Shown here piece after piece: positions 37,209-46,203 of a DNA stretch of 64,000 nucleotides. The DNA is from Allokutzneria sp. A3M-2-11 16. GTDB taxonomy: Bacteria > Actinomycetota > Actinomycetes > Mycobacteriales > Pseudonocardiaceae. The notes beneath the pieces are model-generated. The model was not told the DNA's origin. It saw only the letters and a list, made by a program, of their open reading frames with translations, and searched no databases. The stretch spans positions 1,054,001 to 1,118,000 of the forward strand of contig NZ_JANAVO010000001.1 of the NCBI RefSeq assembly GCF_024213555.1, in the 5' to 3' direction. The position numbers and the translations under genes are program-made. Each line of letters opens with the position of its first letter. Position 1 is the stretch's first letter.

Positions 37209-37525
37209 GCGCACCTGTTCTCCGCGGCCAGATCTACTGGTCCGACATCGGTTTCGGCAACAAGCCATGGTTGGTGGTCTCGAACAACATGCGAAACCGG
37301 GCCATCCCCAGCCTGCTGGCGGTTCGTATCACCACCACCAGCAAGAATGTCGGGCTGCCGACGTTCGTGCCGCTCTCGCCGTCCGATCCGATGGTCGGTG
37401 TGATCAACGTCGACGATCTCCAGCAGCTGGCCCACGAAGAACTCGGTGAGCAGGCGGGAGCTGTCACGCCGCAGACCCTGATGAAGGTCAACACGGCATT
37501 GAAGGTCGCGCTCGCCCTTCCTTGA
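37205..37525 (+). CDS. MazF/PemK-family endoribonuclease toxin
   Basis: A 106-residue protein from GTG 37205. The PemK/MazF fold is shown by LRGQIYWSDIGFGNKPWLVVSN (beta strand 1-2 region), LLAVRITTTSK and the VINVDDLQQLA segment, and ends with a helix, TLMKVNTALKVALAL. MazF toxins cut mRNA at short sequences. The gene is translationally coupled to its antitoxin. Length is normal, so the pair looks intact. Confidence 0.85.
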   Translation: MSAPVLRGQIYWSDIGFGNKPWLVVSNNMRNRAIPSLLAVRITTTSKNVGLPTFVPLSPSDPMVGVINVDDLQQLAHEELGEQAGAVTPQTLMKVNTALKVALALP

Positions 37526-37535
37526 GCCGGGCGTG

Positions 37536-38027
37536 TCAGGAGTCGGCGAGCAGGCGTTCCAGCAGCGGGCGCACCCGCGGCGGGATCGGCGTGGAGAGCG
37601 CGATGGCGGTGGAGGTGCGCTGCACCCCGTCCGCGCCGACCACCTCGTCGATGACCCGCTGCAGGTCGTCGTTGGACCGCGCCACCATCCGCACCAGCAG
37701 GTCGCCCTGGCCGGTGGTGGCGTGCACCTCGCAGACCTCGTCGATGGCGGAGAGCCGCTCGGCGACCTCCTGCCTGCGGCCCTGGGCGATCTCCAGGATG
37801 GCGAAGGCCGTCAGCCCGTAGCCCATCTCGGCCAGGTCCAGAGCGGGCGGGAAGCCGCCGAGCACACCCCGCCGCACCAGCCGGTCCAGCCGCGCCTGCA
37901 CGGTCCCCCGCGCCACCCCGAGCCGCCGCGAGCACTCCAGCACGCCCAGCCGGGGCTCGTCGGTGAGCAGCAGCAGCAACCGCGCGTCCAACGCGTCGAG
38001 CGGGTCCTCGGCAACGCCCTCGGTCAT
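37536..38027 (-). CDS. Lrp/AsnC-family transcriptional regulator
   Basis: A 163-residue regulator from ATG 38027, with GGAGGAG upstream. An N-terminal helix-turn-helix (LDARLLLLLTDEPRLGVLECSRRLGVARGTVQARLDRL, shown in part) precedes the RAM ligand-binding domain (AFAILEIAQG, EVCEVHATTGQGDLLVRMVA). It is divergent from the HPPD gene; in several actinobacteria such a regulator controls tyrosine degradation, so it probably senses an aromatic amino acid or product. That is inference from position. Confidence 0.9.
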   Translation of the reverse strand: MTEGVAEDPLDALDARLLLLLTDEPRLGVLECSRRLGVARGTVQARLDRLVRRGVLGGFPPALDLAEMGYGLTAFAILEIAQGRRQEVAERLSAIDEVCEVHATTGQGDLLVRMVARSNDDLQRVIDEVVGADGVQRTSTAIALSTPIPPRVRPLLERLLADS

Positions 38028-38082
38028 GGCGGGCTCCTCCTGGGCAGGCTGCTCGATCTGACGGCTGTTTCCGTGAAGATAC

Positions 38083-39363
<1,281 letters not shown>

Positions 39364-39393
39364 CGCCGAGGCGCCATCACCACTCGGGTTGGA

Positions 39394-39515
39394 GCGTCTT
39401 CAAGACCACCCAACCCCGGTCACAGCGGTCGCCAACCGCTACAAACCCCCGCGAGCGCCGAGGTTTGTAGCGGTTGACGATCGTCAGCGCGGGGGTCGGG
39501 GGTACTTGAAGACGC
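39394..39515. repeat. Nested palindrome element, copy 2 (122 bp)
   Basis: Outer arms GCGTCTTCAAG (39394-39404) and CTTGAAGACGC (39505-39515); inner arms CAACCGCTACAAACC (39433-39447) and 39462-39476, perfectly complementary over 15 bases. It lies between the convergent hppD and MFS genes. The left arm has GACCACC where copy 1 has TACCCC. Confidence 0.82.
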
Positions 39516-39573
39516 CCGAACCCCGCGGGCGACGCTATGGGTGTCGCCAGGTTGGCCAATCCTGACGACGCTT

Positions 39574-40704
39574 TTATGCGCGACGGCTGGCGGGGCGCAG
39601 TGCGAGGGAGATCGCCACGGCGAGCACGGCGGCGGCCAGCATGATGCCGGTGAAGCCGATGACGTCGGCCCCGATGCCCGCGAGCAGCGGCGCGATCAGC
39701 AGGCCGCTGGTGTAAGCGACGCTGTACAACGCGTACGCCGCACCATAAGCGGGCGGGGACTGCGCGTCGGCCAGCTCGGCGATCAGGGTCAGGGTCGGCG
39801 CGAGGACGAACTGGCCGCCGACAGCGACCACGGTGAGGCCGACACCGGTCAGCCAAACCGATCCCGCCACGGCGACGATGAGCAGCCCGGCCGCGGCAAG
39901 GACGGCGCCGCCGATCGCGAGCGCGACCCTCGACAAGCGGTCGGCCAGGCTTCCGGCGAGCGGAGCGGCGAACGCGCACACCAGTGTCGCGACGGCGAAA
40001 AGCACGCCGATGGTGGTCGGCGAAGCGTCGAAGCCCTGCACGACGCGCAGCGGGAGAATGGCTTCCAGGAAGGCGATCAGCCCCGCCCCGAGCGCGGTGA
40101 CGCCGAACAGGGCGGGCGTCGCGGGATGACGCCAGACCTGCGGAGAAGTCTCCCGAACGGTGTCCTCGTCCCGTACGAGGAAGATCCGCAGAAGCCCATC
40201 GGCGAAGGCCACTGCGGCGGCGCACAGGAAAGGCGCGCTGGTGCCGAACGCGTCGGCGAGCAGACCACCGGCGATCGGACCCATGAGCACGCCGATGCTC
40301 ATGGAGGACAATGCGATTCCCATGACCTTGCCGCGTTCTTCCGGCTCGTGCGTCGCGGCGATGAGCGCGAGTCCGGCCGTCCAGGAGACCGCGGCGGCAA
40401 CGCCTTGCAGGGCTCGCGCGATGAGCATTCCGGCGAATGACTGCGCGTAGGCGAACAACAGCGTGGCGGCTGCGAGGCCAAAAAGGCCGACCAGCATTGG
40501 CTTTCTAGTTCCGACCCGGTCGACGGCTTTGCCGACCAAAGGCGTCGCGATGAGCATGGTGGCCGCGTAGACCGCGAAGAGAACACCGATCTGAGTGGGT
40601 GATGTTCCGGCTATGCGGGGCAGAACGGGAATGGCGACGCCGTAGGCGAACATGTCGGTGGCTATGGCGACCGAAGCGACCGTGGCCGCCGTGGATTTCT
40701 TCAC
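39574..40704 (-). CDS. MFS multidrug-type transporter
   Basis: A 376-residue transporter with 11-12 membrane segments. The GTG start overlaps the stop of the MMPL gene (GTGA). The loop 2-3 motif LVGKAVDRVGTRKPMLVG matches the MFS signature A, and RALQGVAAAVSWTAGLALIA is typical of helix 4-5 of drug exporters. The substrate is unknown. It is co-transcribed with the MMPL gene, suggesting a joint export or resistance role. Confidence 0.88.
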   Translation of the reverse strand: MKKSTAATVASVAIATDMFAYGVAIPVLPRIAGTSPTQIGVLFAVYAATMLIATPLVGKAVDRVGTRKPMLVGLFGLAAATLLFAYAQSFAGMLIARALQGVAAAVSWTAGLALIAATHEPEERGKVMGIALSSMSIGVLMGPIAGGLLADAFGTSAPFLCAAAVAFADGLLRIFLVRDEDTVRETSPQVWRHPATPALFGVTALGAGLIAFLEAILPLRVVQGFDASPTTIGVLFAVATLVCAFAAPLAGSLADRLSRVALAIGGAVLAAAGLLIVAVAGSVWLTGVGLTVVAVGGQFVLAPTLTLIAELADAQSPPAYGAAYALYSVAYTSGLLIAPLLAGIGADVIGFTGIMLAAAVLAVAISLALRPASRRA

Positions 40705-42734
40705 TGGTTTTCCTTGATTCCGAGCCGGGCGTGCACCCGGCGAAGCAGGGGCGGGGCCCACCAGTTGGCGCGACCCGCGATCTTCATGAATGCGGGGACG
40801 AGCACTCCGCGGACGAGCACGGCGTCGACGAGGACCGCGAGGAACAGCCCGAGCCCCAGGAGTTTGAGCACGGACATCTCCGAGGTCACCAGCGCGAGCA
40901 GCACCACGCCGATGAGCAAGGCGGCGGAGCTGATCACCGAGCCGGTCTTCGCAAGGCCAGCCACGACAGCCCGCGCGTTGTCGCCGGTCGCCAGGTACTC
41001 CTCGCGAATCCTGGCGAGCAGGAAGACCTCGTAGTCCATGGACAATCCGAAGGCGACGCAGAACATCAGCACCGGAACGGTCACGTCCAGGTAGCCCGTT
41101 GCCGTGAAGTCGCCGACGAGCCAGGCGAGGTTGCCGTCCTGGAAGACGAAGACCATCGCGCCGAAGCTCGCGGTGAGGCTCAACGCTCCGAACAGCAACG
41201 CTTTCACCGCGACGAGCAGGCCGCCGGTGAACAGGAACAGCAGCACGAACATCGCGACGCAGATGAGCGCGAGCGCGTACGGAATGCGCTCGGCGATCAC
41301 GTCCTTCGTGTGCGCGAACGCGACGGAGGGCCCGGTGCGAAGCACTTCTCCGGAAGCCGGACGCAACTCGGAGAGCTTGCGCGCCAACCGTTCTCCCTCA
41401 TTGGAGTACGGCGGCACGGACAATGCGACCGAGACGCGGTGCACATCACCACGCCTCTCAACGTCCACATTGGACACTCCCGGCTCACGTTGCAACGCGA
41501 TGTACGGACCCGGATCCGACACCCCGATGAGCACGGCCGTCAGCGGATCGAAAGACGCTCGGCCGAACTCGCGCTCAATGGCGACAGCGGTGGCCCGAAC
41601 CGGGCTGTCCGGCGGCAGAATGCGCTCGTCGGTCAGGCCGAACTTCGCATGGCCGAACGGAATCGCCAGGAACAGCAGACCGAGCACGACGGGGACCGCC
41701 CAGGACACCGGCCTGCGCATGATCAGCGCGGCCAGCCTGCCCCAGACCGGGCCCTTCGCCGAACGCGGAAGGAAGCGCGAGATGTCGCCGCGCTCCAGCC
41801 ACTGTCCACAGAGGACAACAAGCGCGGGGAGCACGGTCACCGCCGTCAAGCCCGCGATCAGGACCACGGGAATCGCCGCGATGGCAAGGGAACTGAGGAA
41901 GTAGAGCGGGAAGATCAGCAGCGCGCTCACCGAGATCGCCACGGTGACCGCCGAGAACAGCACCGTGCGCGCGGCCGAACGCACGTCCCCGTCCTCGCGG
42001 TGACGGACGAGGACGAACAGGCTGTAGTCGATCGCCAGGCCGAATCCGAGCAGCGTGGTGATGTTCAGCGCGAATGTGGAGACCTCGGTGAACTCGGCGA
42101 CGATCCGGAGCACGGCCATCGTGGACACCACGGACACCACTCCGACGACGAACGGGAGCAACGCGGCCAGCGGAGTCCTGAACACCAGCAACAGGATCAG
42201 CAGGATCATCGGGGCCGCGGTGAGTTCGGCGGTCACCAGGTCCGCGTCTCCCTGGTCGAGCGCCTCCGCGTTGCCGGGAGCCTCTCCGGTAGCCGCGATC
42301 GCCAGCGGACCGTGGCGCCCGACGAAGTCGCGCACGATCTGCCGTGCCGTCCGCTGTGCCGCGTTCTCGTCGCCGCCCAGGCGCAGCGCGACGATCGCCG
42401 AGCCACCACCGGGGGATTTGAGCCGCGGGTCTCCGGCGCTCCAGTACGAGTGCGCCGAGACCACCCCCGGCAGCGCCTCGAGACGTCGAGTGAGGTCACT
42501 CCCCGCTCGAACGACCGCGGGCTCGTCGGCCGGGGCCGTCACGTGGAGCAGCATGTTGGGCCGCTCCACGCCGAAGGTCTCGCGCAGCACCCGCTCCGCG
42601 CGCTCGGACTCGGCGGAACTCGCCACGTAGCCGCCGTTCGCGAGGTGGCCAGCCACGTCCGCGCCAACCCAGGCCGCGAAGCCGACACCGAGAACGGCGA
42701 GCAACACGATCAGACGAGCGCGGGTCCCTGACAT
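40701..42734 (-). CDS. MMPL-family RND transporter
   Basis: A 677-residue protein from ATG 42734. It has the MMPL layout: one helix, a first external loop, five helices (LLGFGLAIDYSLFVLVRHRE is the conserved proton-relay region), a second external loop, and five more helices (VAFGLSMDYEVFLLARIREEY). Relatives export lipids, polyketides or drugs. The promoter overlaps an inverted repeat; no regulator is next to it. One degenerate copy of the 13-bp palindrome lies inside. Confidence 0.92.
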   Translation of the reverse strand: MSGTRARLIVLLAVLGVGFAAWVGADVAGHLANGGYVASSAESERAERVLRETFGVERPNMLLHVTAPADEPAVVRAGSDLTRRLEALPGVVSAHSYWSAGDPRLKSPGGGSAIVALRLGGDENAAQRTARQIVRDFVGRHGPLAIAATGEAPGNAEALDQGDADLVTAELTAAPMILLILLLVFRTPLAALLPFVVGVVSVVSTMAVLRIVAEFTEVSTFALNITTLLGFGLAIDYSLFVLVRHREDGDVRSAARTVLFSAVTVAISVSALLIFPLYFLSSLAIAAIPVVLIAGLTAVTVLPALVVLCGQWLERGDISRFLPRSAKGPVWGRLAALIMRRPVSWAVPVVLGLLFLAIPFGHAKFGLTDERILPPDSPVRATAVAIEREFGRASFDPLTAVLIGVSDPGPYIALQREPGVSNVDVERRGDVHRVSVALSVPPYSNEGERLARKLSELRPASGEVLRTGPSVAFAHTKDVIAERIPYALALICVAMFVLLFLFTGGLLVAVKALLFGALSLTASFGAMVFVFQDGNLAWLVGDFTATGYLDVTVPVLMFCVAFGLSMDYEVFLLARIREEYLATGDNARAVVAGLAKTGSVISSAALLIGVVLLALVTSEMSVLKLLGLGLFLAVLVDAVLVRGVLVPAFMKIAGRANWWAPPLLRRVHARLGIKENQ

Positions 42735-42746
42735 GCCCGCGAAGTT

Positions 42747-42768
42747 ACATACACACACGAATGTATGT
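42747..42768 (-). promoter_or_regulatory. Promoter and operator of the MMPL-MFS operon
   Basis: ACATACA (42747-42753) and TGTATGT (42762-42768) are perfect inverted repeats eight bases apart, the shape of a TetR-family operator. On the minus strand a consensus -35, TTGACA, overlaps the first arm, and a weak -10 (TATGTA or GTAACT) lies at the other, so bound repressor would block transcription. Confidence 0.6.
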
Positions 42769-42808
42769 CAATCACCCCAGCTCAACGCCTCACTCACCAC
42801 GTGGGATT

Positions 42809-42891
42809 CCCTGAACGAGTCATTCGGGGCGTTGAGCGCCCTGAACGGGTCGTTGGGGGCGTTAGATTCCCCGAACGACCCGTTCAGGGCT
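42809..42891. repeat. Array of three 30-bp pseudo-palindromic units
   Basis: Three units of exactly 30-base period: CCCTGAACGAGTCATTCGGG, CCCTGAACGGGTCGTTGGGG and CCCCGAACGACCCGTTCAGG. They belong to the same family as the larger array at 27637-27933. They stand between the stop of ilvA and the MMPL promoter, where they could also end ilvA transcription. Confidence 0.8.
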
Positions 42892-42904
42892 TAAACGGCG
42901 GGGG

Positions 42905-44116
42905 TCAGAGTTGGCGGGAGACGGTGTAGCCGACTTGGCGGAGCGTGGTGACGACCTGCTGGCAGTGCTCGGCTCCGCGGGTTTCCAGGTTCAGCGCCAC
43001 GACGACCTCGCCGAGGGCCAGCGCGCCGGAGACGCGCGTGTGCTCGACGTCCAGCACGTTGGCGCCGAGCGCGCCGATCCTGGTCAGCAGCGCGCCGAGC
43101 GAGCCGGGCTTGTCGGGCACGCGCACCCGCAGCGACAGGTACCGGCCCGCCGCGTTCAGACCGTGCTGGATCACGTGCAGCAGCAACAGCGGGTCCACGT
43201 TGCCACCGGAGAGGACCACTGCGACCGGGCCGGGGAACCGCCCTGGATGGTCGAGCACGGCTGCCATCGCGGCGGCGCCCGCGGGCTCCACGACGAGCTT
43301 CTGCCGTTCCAGGCACATCAGCAGCGCCCGCGACAGCGACTCCTCGCTGACCGTGAGGATGTCGTCGACGAGCGCGGACACGTGCGCGAAGGTCACTTCG
43401 CCGGGGATGCCGACCGCGATGCCGTCGGCGATGGTGTGCATCTCCGGCAGCTTCGTCGGGGCGCCGTTGGTCAGCGACGGGGGCCAGGTCGCGGCCTGCT
43501 CCGCCTGCACGCCGATCACCCGGCAGTCCGGCTTGATCGCCTTCACCGCCGCGGCGACCCCGCCGACCAGCCCACCGCCGCCGCAGCCGACCAGGATGGT
43601 GCGGACATCGGGCAGCTGGTCCAGGATCTCCAGCCCGATGGTGCCCTGACCGGCGATCACGTCGTTGTGGTCGAAGGGGTGGATGAACTCCGCGCCGGTC
43701 TTCTCCGCGAACAGCTTCGCCTCGGTCAGTGCCTCGTCGACGGTCGCGCCGTGCAGGTGCACCTCGGCGCCGTAGGAACGCGTCGCGGCGAGCTTGGGCA
43801 GCGGTGCCCCGGTCGGCATGTAAACGGTCGCCTGGCAGCCGAGCAGCGACGCGGCGAGCGCGACGCCCTGCGCGTGGTTGCCCGCGCTCGCGGCGACGAC
43901 CCCGCGCGACCGCTGCTCCTCGGAGAGGCCGTGGATGCGCACGTAGGCGCCCCGGAGCTTGAACGAGCCAGTGCGCTGGAGGTTCTCGCACTTGAGGTAG
44001 ACCGGCGTTCCGTGCAGCCGCTCCAGCACGCCGGAGAGCTCAAGCGGGGTGTGCCGAACCACGCCCGCCAGCAACTTCTGCGCCGCGTGGATGCGGTCGA
44101 GACTGACCAGCTCCAT
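42905..44116 (-). CDS. ilvA: Threonine ammonia-lyase with C-terminal ACT domain
   Basis: A 403-residue PLP enzyme making 2-oxobutanoate from threonine for isoleucine synthesis or threonine breakdown. The PLP lysine is in RTGSFKLRGAYVR; SAGNHAQGVALAA and the glycine loop GCGGGGLVGGVAA follow. One ACT-like domain (YLSLRVRVPDKPGSLGALLTRI) ends the protein, rather than the two of enterobacterial biosynthetic IlvA. This short form is common in actinobacteria. Confidence 0.93.
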   Translation of the reverse strand: MELVSLDRIHAAQKLLAGVVRHTPLELSGVLERLHGTPVYLKCENLQRTGSFKLRGAYVRIHGLSEEQRSRGVVAASAGNHAQGVALAASLLGCQATVYMPTGAPLPKLAATRSYGAEVHLHGATVDEALTEAKLFAEKTGAEFIHPFDHNDVIAGQGTIGLEILDQLPDVRTILVGCGGGGLVGGVAAAVKAIKPDCRVIGVQAEQAATWPPSLTNGAPTKLPEMHTIADGIAVGIPGEVTFAHVSALVDDILTVSEESLSRALLMCLERQKLVVEPAGAAAMAAVLDHPGRFPGPVAVVLSGGNVDPLLLLHVIQHGLNAAGRYLSLRVRVPDKPGSLGALLTRIGALGANVLDVEHTRVSGALALGEVVVALNLETRGAEHCQQVVTTLRQVGYTVSRQL

Positions 44117-44265
44117 GTCGGGAGATCCTGCCAGGCCATCGGCACTCGGGACACGGCTCGACCGGGCGGGTACCCTCTGCTACGAGGTCGGTGCGCGCTT
44201 CGTGCTCGCGTGACAGCCCGATCCCGCAGGCCGATCGCGGCCGAGATGACCCCTGGAGCGAGCGG

Positions 44266-44529
44266 ATGGCTCACATGACGCGCAGCGGTGGGACGCTCTC
44301 CCTGATCGCGGCCCTGGCCGCGGCCGGAGCGCTGACGTTCACGGCGGTGTACACCGTCGTGCAGACGGGTTGTGCGGATCAGGGTGAGATCGTCCAGCGC
44401 GGTTCGGTGCTGGAACTCGTCGGCGGCTGCGTCGAACACGGCGATCTGCCGGTCGGGCCGCAGCAGCCCAAGGACCCCGGAGCCGACCAGGCCGAGGGCA
44501 AGCAGACGCCTGGCAAGATCCGCCCCTGA
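44266..44529 (+). CDS. Small exported protein
   Basis: An 87-residue protein from ATG 44266 (a second ATG lies at codon 4). A hydrophobic segment, LSLIAALAAAGALTFTAVYTVV, could be a signal peptide or anchor. The rest is short, with two cysteines (TGCADQG, VGGCVEHG) that may form a disulfide, and a Pro/Gln/Lys-rich end. No family is recognised. It is divergent from ilvA and converges on metB. Confidence 0.65.
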   Translation: MAHMTRSGGTLSLIAALAAAGALTFTAVYTVVQTGCADQGEIVQRGSVLELVGGCVEHGDLPVGPQQPKDPGADQAEGKQTPGKIRP

Positions 44530-44541
44530 CGCACGGACGAC

Positions 44542-44575
44542 GAAGGGCGCCAACCTGAACCGGTTGGCGCCCTTC
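44542..44575. terminator. Bidirectional terminator before metB
   Basis: GAAGGGCGCCAACC pairs perfectly with its 14-base complement across TGAACC, between two convergent stop codons. Confidence 0.9.
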
Positions 44576-44595
44576 ATGTTTCAGCCCAGTGGTGT

Positions 44596-45735
44596 TCAGC
44601 CCAGCGCCGAGCGCAGGTCCTCGACCAGGTCCTCGCCGTCCTCGATGCCGACCGAGATCCGCACCAGGTCCGCGGGCACCTGGAGCAGCGAGCCCGCGGT
44701 GCTCGCGTGGGTCATCCGGCCGGGGTGCTCGATCAGCGACTCGACGCCGCCGAGCGACTCGGCCAGCGTGAACAGCCGGGTGCGCGAGCAGACGTCCAGC
44801 GCGGCCTGCTCCCCGCCCGCGACGGTGAACGAGATCATCCCGCCGAAGCGCCGCATCTGCTTCGCCGCGACGTCGTGCCCGGGGTGCTCCGGCAGGCCCG
44901 GGTAGTACACCTTCGTCACCTTCGGGTGCCGGGTCAGCACCTCGACCACGCGCTCGGCGTTGTCGCTGTGCTTCTCCATCCGCAGCGCCAGGGTCTTCAC
45001 CCCGCGCAGCGTCAGCCACGCGTCGAACGGACCGGGCACCGCGCCGCCGCCGTTCTGCAGGAAGGCGAACTGCTCGGCCAGCTCATCGCTGTTGGTCACC
45101 AGCGCCCCGCCGACGACGTCGGAGTGGCCGCCGACGTACTTGGTGGTGGAGTGCAGCACCACGTCGGCGCCGAGCTCCAACGGGTTCTGCAGGTACGGCG
45201 AGGCGAAGGTGTTGTCCACCACCAGCTTCGCGCCCGCGCCGTGCGCCACCTGGGCGAGCGCGGCGATGTCGGCGATGTTCAGCAGCGGGTTGGTCGGCGT
45301 CTCGCACCAGAGCACCTTGGTGTTCGGCCGGATCGCCGCGCGCACAGCGTCCACATCGGACAGTGGGACCGGGGTGTGCTCGATGCCCCAGTGCCTCAGG
45401 ACCTTGTCGATCAGCCGGAACGTGCCGCCGTAGGCGTCGTTCGGGATGACGATGTGGTCCCCGGGGCGGCAGAGCGAGCGCAGCGCCACGTCCGTGGCCG
45501 ACATGCCGGAGGCGAACGCACGGCCGTGCCTGCCGCTCTCCAGCGAGGCCAGGCAGGTCTCTAGCGCCGTCCGCGTCGGGTTGCCGGTCCGGGAGTACTC
45601 GTAGCCCTCGCGCAGCCCGCCGACGCCGTCCTGGGCGTAGGTCGAGGTGGCGTGGATGGGCACGATGACCGACCCGGTGTGCGGGTCGGGTTCCTGACCG
45701 GCGTGGATAGCCCTGGTCGCGAAGCCGTCACTCAT
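44596..45735 (-). CDS. metB: Cystathionine gamma-synthase
   Basis: A 379-residue PLP enzyme of the Cys/Met metabolism family. The PLP lysine is in LHSTTKYVGGHSDVVGG; YEYSRTGNPTRTALE and NTFASPYLQNPLELGAD are family motifs. MetB joins an activated homoserine with cysteine; gamma-lyases and O-acyl homoserine sulfhydrylases are similar, but the neighbourhood (greA, pra, cbs) matches mycobacterial metB. It overlaps a frameshifted small membrane gene by eight bases. Confidence 0.93.
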   Translation of the reverse strand: MSDGFATRAIHAGQEPDPHTGSVIVPIHATSTYAQDGVGGLREGYEYSRTGNPTRTALETCLASLESGRHGRAFASGMSATDVALRSLCRPGDHIVIPNDAYGGTFRLIDKVLRHWGIEHTPVPLSDVDAVRAAIRPNTKVLWCETPTNPLLNIADIAALAQVAHGAGAKLVVDNTFASPYLQNPLELGADVVLHSTTKYVGGHSDVVGGALVTNSDELAEQFAFLQNGGGAVPGPFDAWLTLRGVKTLALRMEKHSDNAERVVEVLTRHPKVTKVYYPGLPEHPGHDVAAKQMRRFGGMISFTVAGGEQAALDVCSRTRLFTLAESLGGVESLIEHPGRMTHASTAGSLLQVPADLVRISVGIEDGEDLVEDLRSALG

Positions 45736-46112
45736 GCGACGAGCCTACGCACTCCCCCGCCCCTGTCGACCCGATGTACGCCACACCGCTTCGCCGGAAT
45801 ACGGCACCGCGCCCGCTACTGACCCGGCCACCCTGCTGGGGACGCTGCTGGCCCCACCCCTTGCCCCTGCCCGCGAATCCGGCGAACACGCCGAGCGCGG
45901 CATGGGCCACGAGGCCGCTGATCACCAACGTCAACCCGAGGTACAGACGGCGATTGGTGGCCGCCGCTTCGGCAAGTTCCTCAGGAAACTTCACGGCCAC
46001 CCTGTCGAGGTCTGCGACGGAGACTTCGGCGGATGCCCCGACTGCGGGGCTGACAACCCCACTGCTGCGGGTACCAACCGTTCTGGTTGTTCGGTGGATG
46101 CGGACCGGTCAC
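45728..46112 (-). pseudogene. Small membrane protein gene split by a frameshift
   Basis: From GTG 46112 (preceded by AAGGGGGA) the frame reads VTGPHPPNNQNGWYPQQWG and then runs into a stop near 46042. The adjoining frame continues as SPAVGASAEVSVADLDRVAV, KFPEELAEAAATNRRLYLG, LTLVISGLVAHAALGVFAG, an evident membrane protein, down to 45728. Removing one G from the run GGGG at 46057-46060 joins the two. It may be a true lesion, a sequencing error, or a programmed +1 shift. If intact it would be about 127 residues with one membrane helix. A GTG at 46000 could express the second part alone. Confidence 0.55.
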
Positions 46113-46140
46113 CGAAGTTCCCCCTTGGTTCGACGGTGAA

Positions 46141-46181
46141 ACGACGTCAGCCCCCGGCGGAGTGCCGGGGGCTGACGTCGT
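46141..46181 (-). terminator. Terminator after pra-like gene
   Basis: ACGACGTCAGCCCCCGGC pairs with its exact 18-base complement across GGAGT, just after the stop codon of the pra-like gene. Confidence 0.9.
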
Positions 46182-46203
46182 GGAGCTGGTGGAACGACTC
46201 GGC

